NCBI GenBank assembly: GCA_000437755.1
Contig: FR900155.1
Coordinates: 1 to 22,471, forward strand
Origin: Roseburia sp. CAG:303
Lineage (GTDB): Bacteria; Bacillota; Clostridia; Lachnospirales; Lachnospiraceae
Length of the DNA stretch: 22,471 nucleotides
Direction: 5' to 3'
A program made the translations under genes and the position numbers. Below are positions 1 to 6,548 of the stretch, piece by piece. The number at the start of each line of letters is the position of its first letter. Position 1 is the first letter of the stretch. A model generated the notes under the pieces. The model had not been told where the DNA came from. It made no database searches and saw only the letters and a list, made by a program, of their open reading frames with translations.

Positions 1-484
1 CTTTATTTCTTCCGGCGGTGTGCTTTCTGTTTTTTCCAGATTTTCAAACAGATCCCAGACTTTTCTTATTTCCTGTTTATCCGTAATTTCCTTCTTGCCA
101 TATGGTATCGCAGTTACTTTGACTATACTGTTTAAAAAATCAGTGGTTTCTTCAACAGTTGTTTCCCCAAATATTTCACGCAGGCTGTCATCCAGAGATT
201 TTATATCTTCTTCTTTCACTGAGTAGTATTTTTCCTTCCATCCAACACCCTCTCCATTAATGCCCCAACTTGTCTTTTGTCCATCCTCTGTTATAAAAAA
301 AACCGCTCCGCCGCCAACCTTTATTTCTTCCGGCGGTGTGCTTTCTGTTTTTTCCAGATTTTCAAACAGTTCCCAGATTTTTCTTATCTCCTGCTTATCC
401 GTAATTTCCTTCTTGCCATATGGTATCGCAGTGACTTTGACTATACTGTTTAAAAAATCCGTGTTTTCTTCAACAGTTGTTTCC
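1..484. repeat. In-frame direct repeat, 318-bp period, inside the lipoprotein gene
   Basis: Bases 1-166 and 319-484 are nearly identical; I count about seven mismatches in 166 positions by eye. The spacing is 318 bp, which is exactly 106 codons, so the reading frame is preserved. The left copy touches the window edge, so the repeat may extend further left or have more copies. Most mismatches fall in the two stretches 52-78 and 142-147 of the left copy. Confidence 0.9.
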
Positions 485-576
485 TCATTAACTGTCTTAT
501 CTTCTTTTTGTCTGCTGCATGCCAACATCATTGCAGCAGCCCCCACTGCCAGAATGATTAACTTTAATTTTCTCAT
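1..576 (-). CDS. Putative lipoprotein with internal duplication (partial, runs off left edge)
   Basis: This reading frame is open from an ATG at 576 to the window edge (192 codons, no stop), so the C-terminus is missing. The start is supported by an AGGAAGGGG ribosome binding site about 7 nt upstream. Residues 1-20 form a short basic and hydrophobic signal peptide ending M-L-A-C, a plausible but not ideal lipobox with Cys20 as the lipidated residue; an acidic linker follows. Residues about 33-136 form one repeat unit with the core IVKVTAIPYGKKEITDK and a later WGINGEGVGWKEKYY segment. A second unit starts at about 139 and matches the first with an offset of 106 residues. I do not recognise the family; small Firmicutes lipoproteins with one such domain are common and mostly of unknown function. 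The gene lies downstream of the Ter operon terminator, so it is probably transcribed separately. Function is unknown. Confidence 0.8.
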   Translation of the reverse strand, partial: MRKLKLIILAVGAAAMMLACSRQKEDKTVNEETTVEENTDFLNSIVKVTAIPYGKKEITDKQEIRKIWELFENLEKTESTPPEEIKVGGGAVFFITEDGQKTSWGINGEGVGWKEKYYSVKEEDIKSLDDSLREIFGETTVEETTDFLNSIVKVTAIPYGKKEITDKQEIRKVWDLFENLEKTESTPPEEIK

Positions 577-691
577 GATAAACCCCTTCCTTCAACTAAT
601 AATCTCTTTTTCCTAACCATTGCTGATACAACTGAGTTTTTAATAGACGGTTTCCGACCATTGCCAGATCTTTCCCTTTATTACAATCACC

Positions 692-710
692 TATTACATT
701 TTATGTAATA
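692..710. promoter_or_regulatory. Perfect inverted repeat, candidate operator upstream of the lipoprotein gene
   Basis: TATTACAT and ATGTAATA form a perfect 8-bp inverted repeat around a 3-nt spacer. It lies about 115 bp upstream of the lipoprotein start in an AT-rich stretch. This shape is typical of a dimeric repressor site. I see no convincing -35/-10 pair next to it, so the regulatory role is only inferred. The rest of the gap at 577-820 holds nothing else I can call. Confidence 0.25.
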
Positions 711-820
711 AGCATAACATATTTTTCCAAACATATCTATATTCAAAATACCCATATTTAAACCTTTATTTTATACATATTGTCCTATTCTCTTCTAAAC
801 CAGTAACATATTCTTTTATA

Positions 821-849
821 CAAAAAGCCTGCCATTTTCATGGCAGGCT
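821..849 (-). terminator. Intrinsic terminator of the Ter operon
   Basis: On the minus strand, AGCCTGCCA and TGGCAGGCT form a perfect 9-bp GC-rich stem around a 6-nt loop, followed directly by TTTTTG. It sits 9 bp after the ATPase stop codon, as expected for the end of the operon. Confidence 0.9.
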
Positions 850-858
850 ATATACATC

Positions 859-3516
859 TTATTTTCCTTTTGTAAAAATCTTTCGGATCATATCCACCGG
901 TATCATGGTAAATGCAAGGACAAATACTACAACCCAGCCTGTAATTCCAAATGGAACGCAGCTGAACATTTCTCCGATAACTCCGAGGACTGGTACCAAT
1001 CCGGCATTTACAATAAGTGCCTGCACCAGGATGATGATGAAGAATACCTTCAGGAAACCGGTATTCTCATTCAGTCCCTTAAAGATACCGAATCCGTCAT
1101 CACGGACATTGAATCCGTTAAACAGTGCGGATGCGATAAAGAGTACAAAGTAACCGGTCAGAAGTTTCTTCTGATCCCCGTCAAAGAATGTTTCTTTGAA
1201 GAACGGAACTTTCAGGAACACAAAGCTGACAATCGTAAGCCATGCACCCATGATAACAATCTGTGTCATCATCTTTTTGCTGACAATGCTTTCATCTCTT
1301 CTTCTCGGTGCTTCATCCATGTACTTCTCAAGGGCAGGCTCATTTCCAAGCATGATTGCACCCAGTCCATCCATAACGAGGTTTACAAAGAGAAGATGTG
1401 TAACCTTCAGCGGTTCTTCCACTCCGAAGAATGGTGCGATCGCACTGACAACGACTGCTGCCACGTTGATAACCAGCTGGAATTTACAGAATTTCAGGAT
1501 ATTGTGGTAAATCGTACGTCCATACCAGATCGCATCCTTGATGGATTTGAAGTTATCATCCAGAATAACGATTTTTCCGGCTTCTTTGGCTGCTTCCGTA
1601 CCACTTCCCATTGCAAATCCGACATCGGCTCTCTTTAATGCAGGAGAGTCATTAACACCGTCACCGGTCATACCTACAACGAGGTTCATTTCCTGACAGA
1701 GTCTTACCATTCTGGATTTATCCGTCGGCAATGCCCTGGCAATGACACGAATCTGTGGAATAATGGCTTTGACTTCATCATCGCTCATTTCGTTTAACTG
1801 TGCGGAGGAAATCGCACGGTCGCTTTCATTTTTAAGCAGACCAGCATCTTTTGCGATGGCTACTGCTGTTTCAAGTCTGTCACCGGTAATCATGACTACC
1901 TGGATTCCGGCTCTCTGTACTTCCGCAATCGCTTCTTTTGCCTCCGGACGTACATCGTCACGGATGCCGACCAGTCCGATGATTACCACATCGTCATTGA
2001 TCTGGTTTTCCGTCATATTCTTTTCTGAATAACCAAATGCCAGAACTCGCATGGCTTTCGCTGCCAGTTCATCAATCTTGCGGTTTAATACTGCCATATC
2101 AATATCACGGATATTTCCGTTTTCATCCAGATATTTTGATGCCTTAGCAAGCAGTCTTTCCGGTGCACCCTTATAAAATGTCTTATGAAGGCTTCCGATC
2201 TCTGCCTGGCTGAATTTATTTGCGGAATTGAAGCCCTGCTCATTGGTAACGACACATTCCTTATCCTGTCCAAGCATATGGAATACCTCTTCGCCCATGA
2301 ACTTCATCATTGCCTGATCCGTAACATTACCGCCGATAACATTGCCATTTGCATCAAACATGGACTGTGTATTTTTACCGATCGCAAGATCCACCAGTCC
2401 TTTTACCTTGCTGTGTTTGCTTAAATCACTAAGCGGAATATCGTTACCATCCGCTGTGAAAAATTCTACGACTTCCAGTTTTCCTTTTGTAATTGTTCCT
2501 GTCTTATCACTGAACAGAATATTTAAAGAACCTGCGGTTTCAATCCCTTCTGCCTTACGCACAAGTACGTTGTGGTCGAGCATTTTACTGGTATTCTGCA
2601 TCAGCACAAGGGAAATCATGAGCGGAAGACCTTCCGGAACTGCGCAGACGATAATTACGACTGCCAGTGATACTGCTTCCACAATCTTCTGAATCACTTC
2701 TTCTGCTCCCAGTGCGAAGAATGCACCTACACCGCCTTCTGATGCGATAAAGTAAAACAGATATAATACGGCGATTACAATCGCACCGATATAACCGAAT
2801 TTTGAAATCTGGTCTGCCAGTTTTGCCAGTTTTACCTTTAATGGGGAATCCGGCTCTTCTTCCTGCATTTCTTCTGCCATCTTACCCATCATGGTCTTTA
2901 CGCCGACTCTTCTTACGTCAAGAATACCCTCGCCGTCAAATACCACTGCCCCGCGGAACAGGGAGTATTTATCCACAAAAGTATCACCCGTGATATTATC
3001 TGTCAGCTGCACAGCCGGTTCTGCCGCAGTCTTTTTACATTCCTCGGCTTCCCCGTTTAATGCGGAGTTATCCACACTTAAATGTCCGTCGATCAGGATA
3101 CCATCTGCCGGAATCTTATCCCCGGACTGTAACAGTACTTTATCGCCGACTACGACATCGTCTACATCGATGACTGTTACCACACCGTTACGGTGTACCT
3201 TACACTGATCTTTTTTCGTGCTGTCCTTGAGTTCCCGATATTTGGTATCACTGGCAACACCGGTCTTTGCTGATACAAATGCAACGATGATGACTGCGAT
3301 AATTGTTCCGAGCGGTTCGTAGATTTCTGCATATCCAAAGAAGAACATCACAATCATAAGTGCTGCGATTGCAAGCAGAATCTTAATCATCGGATCGCTG
3401 AATGTTTCTTTAAACTCCTGCCAGAACGTGGTCGGTTCGGAATCCGGGATCTCATTCGATCCGTTCTTCTTGCGGGATTCCTCTACCTCTTTGTCTGTAA
3501 GCCCGTTAAACTTCAT
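859..3516 (-). CDS. Calcium-translocating P-type ATPase, PMCA-type
   Basis: An 885-aa P2-type ATPase expected to export Ca2+ from the cytoplasm using ATP. Visible features in order: a short N-terminal cation-ATPase domain (FNGLTDKEVEESRKKNGSNE), M1-M2 at about 45-82, an actuator domain with an LNGEAEE loop at 153-159 (the TGES loop, with Glu156 kept), the M4 motif VPEGLP at 293-298 that marks Ca2+ pumps, the phosphorylation site DKTGT with Asp337, the P-domain motifs MITGDR and MTGDGVNDSPAL, and a six-helix C-terminal block. It has no N-terminal heavy-metal domain. The start ATG has an AGGAGG about 12 nt upstream. It is the last gene of the Ter operon, 31 bp after the third TerD gene. Ca2+ pumps are known neighbours of TerD genes, which fits TerD being a Ca2+-binding fold. 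The start could lie slightly elsewhere because the spacing is long. Confidence 0.95.
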   Translation of the reverse strand: MKFNGLTDKEVEESRKKNGSNEIPDSEPTTFWQEFKETFSDPMIKILLAIAALMIVMFFFGYAEIYEPLGTIIAVIIVAFVSAKTGVASDTKYRELKDSTKKDQCKVHRNGVVTVIDVDDVVVGDKVLLQSGDKIPADGILIDGHLSVDNSALNGEAEECKKTAAEPAVQLTDNITGDTFVDKYSLFRGAVVFDGEGILDVRRVGVKTMMGKMAEEMQEEEPDSPLKVKLAKLADQISKFGYIGAIVIAVLYLFYFIASEGGVGAFFALGAEEVIQKIVEAVSLAVVIIVCAVPEGLPLMISLVLMQNTSKMLDHNVLVRKAEGIETAGSLNILFSDKTGTITKGKLEVVEFFTADGNDIPLSDLSKHSKVKGLVDLAIGKNTQSMFDANGNVIGGNVTDQAMMKFMGEEVFHMLGQDKECVVTNEQGFNSANKFSQAEIGSLHKTFYKGAPERLLAKASKYLDENGNIRDIDMAVLNRKIDELAAKAMRVLAFGYSEKNMTENQINDDVVIIGLVGIRDDVRPEAKEAIAEVQRAGIQVVMITGDRLETAVAIAKDAGLLKNESDRAISSAQLNEMSDDEVKAIIPQIRVIARALPTDKSRMVRLCQEMNLVVGMTGDGVNDSPALKRADVGFAMGSGTEAAKEAGKIVILDDNFKSIKDAIWYGRTIYHNILKFCKFQLVINVAAVVVSAIAPFFGVEEPLKVTHLLFVNLVMDGLGAIMLGNEPALEKYMDEAPRRRDESIVSKKMMTQIVIMGAWLTIVSFVFLKVPFFKETFFDGDQKKLLTGYFVLFIASALFNGFNVRDDGFGIFKGLNENTGFLKVFFIIILVQALIVNAGLVPVLGVIGEMFSCVPFGITGWVVVFVLAFTMIPVDMIRKIFTKGK

Positions 3517-3547
3517 AATTTTACTTTTCCTCCTGTTGTAGTCTTAT

Positions 3548-4138
3548 TTATACATAGCGGTTGACAAGCTCGCCAAGCCCCGGATCATTTGTTCCCTGTC
3601 CGATGGCATTGAACTTCCACTCACCGTTATGTCTGTAGATTTCACCAAAAATCATTGCCGTCATACCTGAATAATCTTCTGTCAGGTTGTATTTGCACAT
3701 TTCCTGATTTGTCTTTGCATCCACGATACGGATAAATGCATTCTCAATCAGTCCGAAATGCTGCTGTCTCTGTACTGCCTGATAAATATTAACAACCAGT
3801 ACAATTCTGTCATATTCTGCCGGAAGATTTGCAAGATCGATGACGATCTGTTCATCATCGCCGTCACCCGCTCCGGTCAGGTTATCTCCCATATGCTGTA
3901 CAGTTCCGGATTTATGCCTTAAATTCCCGAAATAAATGATATCTGCTTTGTCCACAAGTTTTCCATTGCGAAGCAGCAATGCGGACGCATCACAGTCGAT
4001 TGGCTGTGGCTTCGGTGCAAATAATCCTTTTCTTGCTCTCTTTACTTCATCCCATCCAAGTCCGGCGATTACCTGGGATAAGCCGGCATTTTCTTTGGAC
4101 AGGCTGACTTTCTGTCCCTTTTGTAAACTAACTGACAT
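3548..4138 (-). CDS. TerD family protein, divergent paralogue
   Basis: A 196-aa TerD-fold protein, about the usual family length. It opens with VSLQKGQKVSLSKE and keeps the Ca2+-site signature NLTGAGDGDDEQIVIDL near residues 85-101, the IYQAVQRQQHFG segment (normally IYDAxxRxQNFG), and the C-terminal GEIYRHNGEWKFNAIGQG. It differs from the two upstream paralogues in the first loop: the usual WDVNAFDxGxxFDLDAAAF is replaced by a longer basic loop (KRARKGLFAPKPQP) before IDCDASALLL. This matches the general pattern of multi-TerD operons, where one copy is divergent. The family is cytosolic and tied to tellurite, oxidative and envelope stress; the exact biochemical role is not settled. An AAGGAG site precedes the start. 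Confidence 0.92.
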   Translation of the reverse strand: MSVSLQKGQKVSLSKENAGLSQVIAGLGWDEVKRARKGLFAPKPQPIDCDASALLLRNGKLVDKADIIYFGNLRHKSGTVQHMGDNLTGAGDGDDEQIVIDLANLPAEYDRIVLVVNIYQAVQRQQHFGLIENAFIRIVDAKTNQEMCKYNLTEDYSGMTAMIFGEIYRHNGEWKFNAIGQGTNDPGLGELVNRYV

Positions 4139-4156
4139 ATCTTTTCTCCTTTTTAT

Positions 4157-4738
4157 TTACTCAACATCGATTCCATAATTTGCACATAATGCGGCAAGTC
4201 CACCCTGATATCCGCTTCCGATGGCATTGAATTTCCATTCATCCCCGCTCTTATATAATTCGCCGAATACGGCTGCTGTTTCGATGGAGAAATCCTCTCC
4301 GAGATCGTAACGCAGTAATTCTTCTCCGGTTTCTTCATTGTAAATACGGATAAATGCATTGTTTACCTGTCCGAAGTTCTGTCTTCTGACTTCCGCATCG
4401 TAGATCGTTACGGTAAATGCAATCTTTGTAATATTTGCAGGCACAAGGGATAAGTCCACCCTGATCTGCTCGTCATCACCATCTCCTTCTCCGGTCAGGT
4501 TATCTCCTATGTGCTGGACGCTTCCTGACGGATGAGTCAGATTTCCATAAAATACAAAGTCCTGTGAACCTGTGGTTCTTCCATTATCTGCAAGCATAAA
4601 CGCTGCTGCGTCTAAATCAAACGCACCGCCGGTATCAAATGCATTCACATCCCATCCAAGTCCTACGACTACTTTTTTTAATCCCGGATTACCCTTTGTC
4701 AGGCTAACCTTCTGTCCTTTCTGTAAACTAACTGGCAT
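4157..4738 (-). CDS. terD: TerD family protein
   Basis: A 193-aa canonical TerD-domain protein. It shows VSLQKGQKVSLTKGNPGL at the N-terminus, WDVNAFDTGGAFDLDAAAF around 30-47, FYGNLTHPSGSVQHIGDNLT, the acidic Ca2+-binding run GEGDGDDEQIRVDL, then IYDAEVRRQNFGQVNNAFIRI and FNAIGSGYQGGLAALC. The family binds Ca2+ through these conserved acidic residues, and operon context links it to Ter-type stress resistance. The start has TAGGAGG with good spacing. It sits 18 bp before the divergent copy and 34 bp after the first copy. It is much closer to the 4773 paralogue than to the 3548 one, which suggests tandem duplication within this lineage. B. subtilis likewise has three TerD-like genes, yceC, yceD and yceE. 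Confidence 0.96.
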   Translation of the reverse strand: MPVSLQKGQKVSLTKGNPGLKKVVVGLGWDVNAFDTGGAFDLDAAAFMLADNGRTTGSQDFVFYGNLTHPSGSVQHIGDNLTGEGDGDDEQIRVDLSLVPANITKIAFTVTIYDAEVRRQNFGQVNNAFIRIYNEETGEELLRYDLGEDFSIETAAVFGELYKSGDEWKFNAIGSGYQGGLAALCANYGIDVE

Positions 4739-4772
4739 CTTCTTTTCCTCCTAAATTCTGATTTCCGGTTGC

Positions 4773-5354
4773 TTATGCTACCTGTATTCCATAATGTCCG
4801 CAGAGTGCTGCAAGACCGCCCTGGAAACCGCTTCCGATGGCATTGAACTTCCATTCACCATTATGTTTATATAATTCTCCGACTACAACGGCTGTTTCGA
4901 TGGAGAAATCTTCTCCGAGGTCGTAGTGGATTAATTCGGTGTTTGTTGTTTCATCCACGATACGGATATACGCATTGCTTACCTGTCCGAAATTCTGTCT
5001 TCTGACATCTGCATCATATATTGTTACCGTAAATGCAATTCTTGAAACATTGGCAGGAATTTTTGTCAGATCAATCTCAATCTGCTCGTCATCGCCTTCG
5101 CCTTCTCCGGTCAGGTTATCTCCCATATGCACTACGGATTCGCTTTCATGGGTAAGATTACCGTAAAAGATAAATTCTTTCTCTGTCGGACATTTTCCGT
5201 TCTCGCCCAGCATGAATGCAGCCGCATCCAGGTCGAAATCCGCACCTGAATCAAATGCATTGACATCCCATCCGAGTCCTACCATGATCTTCTTCAGTCC
5301 CGGGTTTCCCTTTGTTAAATCTACTTTCTGTCCTTTTGTCAAATTAATTGGCAT
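4773..5354 (-). CDS. terD: TerD family protein
   Basis: A 193-aa canonical TerD protein starting at MPINLTKGQK. I chose the ATG at 5354 over the one at 5360 because the AGGAGG site lies 7 nt from the first and only about 1 nt from the second. Motifs: LTKGNPGLKKIMVGLGWD, NAFDSGADFDLDAAAF, FYGNLTHESESVVHMGDNLT, the Ca2+-site run GEGEGDDEQIEIDL, IYDADVRRQNFGQVSNAYIRI, and FNAIGSGFQGGLAALCG at the C-terminus. It is the first of three tandem TerD genes and follows TelA by 22 bp, so it belongs to the same transcript. The expected role is cytosolic Ca2+-dependent stress function; which of the two canonical copies matches which B. subtilis YceD/YceE protein cannot be told here. Confidence 0.96.
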   Translation of the reverse strand: MPINLTKGQKVDLTKGNPGLKKIMVGLGWDVNAFDSGADFDLDAAAFMLGENGKCPTEKEFIFYGNLTHESESVVHMGDNLTGEGEGDDEQIEIDLTKIPANVSRIAFTVTIYDADVRRQNFGQVSNAYIRIVDETTNTELIHYDLGEDFSIETAVVVGELYKHNGEWKFNAIGSGFQGGLAALCGHYGIQVA

Positions 5355-5376
5355 AATCATTCCTCCTTATAAGGCT

Positions 5377-6516
5377 CTATTTTTTTGCCGGCATATGATA
5401 TGTCCGGTTAAAATCTGCTTTGATATTTTCCAGTTTTGCCTGATCTTCTATTCTCTTCTTTCTGGCATTTTCCTGAATCTGTTTTGTTTCTTCAATACCA
5501 TTTACAATGGTTTTCCAGGTAGTTTCCAGTGTTTCTATCTTGATGGAGCTTCCTGCTGCCAGTCTCGCCGTCATCTTAGACTGCTCCACCGTATTCTGTG
5601 CATTTTTGATCAGCATCTCATTCGTCTTTTCATCCAGGGCGGACATTGCTTCTGCCTGAAGCTTCTGACGCTTTAACATAATCGCCTGTGCAAGTGCCTG
5701 CTTAAATACCGGAAGGGTAACGATAAATGCGGAATTAATCTTTCTTACAAGATTCATATTGCTGAATTCCATTGTTTTTATCATCGGTATGGACTGCATG
5801 GCTACGTTTTCCGCGGTTCTCAGATCCTGTGTTCTCTGCTCCAGCATCATGAGTGCCTGGTTCAGGCTCTGAATCTCAAACTGGATGGAATTATCCCCGC
5901 TTGTTTCCATATCTTTCTGACGCTGGGCAATGTATGCCTCTATCTCACGGCAGCCCTGCTCGCCCGCCAGAATGTATTTTACCAGTTCATGGTAATAATT
6001 GACATTGGCATTGAACATTTCGTCAAGATTACGGTTTGCCTGCTTAATCTCCGATTCATATTTCTTAAGCTGGACGTAGATCTTGTCCACTTCCTCGCCC
6101 ATCGTATGATATTTTGACAAAATTTTATCCAGTTGTTTTCTCAGATTGCCAAACAGCTTTCCAAATAATCCCGGATTCTCCTTTAATTCATCAATATCAA
6201 ACTTCGACATGATTTTTGCCAGTGTATTTAACATCTCACTGGAATCGTCGAGCTGTGACATATTCATATTGTTTAACACAATATCTGAACATTTTGATAT
6301 CTCTTCTGCCGCCTCTGCACCAAATGATACGATGGTTTCCAGATTATGCACTTCGATCTGGCTGACCAGTGCATCCACCTCCGGAGAGCCTGTAAGCTCT
6401 GTGTTCATCTGCTGTCTGTCAGAAACAATATCGTACTGCTCCACTACTTCAGCCTCTTCTGCGGGCTGTGTCTGTACTGCCGGCTGTGATGCCGGTTTAC
6501 TGAAATCTAATCCCAT
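5377..6516 (-). CDS. TelA / toxic anion resistance family protein (YceH-like)
   Basis: A 379-aa cytosolic, almost entirely helical protein of the TelA/KlaA family. The start at 6516 (MGLDFSKPAS) is preferred because GGAGG lies 7 nt upstream; a longer frame reaching 6582 would overlap the upstream gene by 34 bp and lacks this site. After a short disordered acidic leader (VQTQPAEEAEVVEQ), family features include GLFGKLFGNLRKQLDKILSK, a long amphipathic coiled-coil block with QIKQANRNLDEMF-like spacing and the YYHELVKYILAGEQGCREIE segment, and a C-terminal IKIETLETTWKTIVNGIEET stretch. TelA proteins are linked to tellurite and related stress, and B. subtilis yceH is in the same operon as TerD homologues. 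It lies 32 bp after the YceG-like gene. Biochemical activity is unknown. Confidence 0.93.
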   Translation of the reverse strand: MGLDFSKPASQPAVQTQPAEEAEVVEQYDIVSDRQQMNTELTGSPEVDALVSQIEVHNLETIVSFGAEAAEEISKCSDIVLNNMNMSQLDDSSEMLNTLAKIMSKFDIDELKENPGLFGKLFGNLRKQLDKILSKYHTMGEEVDKIYVQLKKYESEIKQANRNLDEMFNANVNYYHELVKYILAGEQGCREIEAYIAQRQKDMETSGDNSIQFEIQSLNQALMMLEQRTQDLRTAENVAMQSIPMIKTMEFSNMNLVRKINSAFIVTLPVFKQALAQAIMLKRQKLQAEAMSALDEKTNEMLIKNAQNTVEQSKMTARLAAGSSIKIETLETTWKTIVNGIEETKQIQENARKKRIEDQAKLENIKADFNRTYHMPAKK

Positions 6517-6548
6517 AAATAACCTCCATTCCTGTCTGCGGATTTCTC

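Noticed and set aside
5212..5676. Plus-strand open frame of 154 codons
   Set aside because: It is antisense to TerD and TelA genes with clear family motifs and has no ribosome binding site or recognisable domain; it is a coding shadow.
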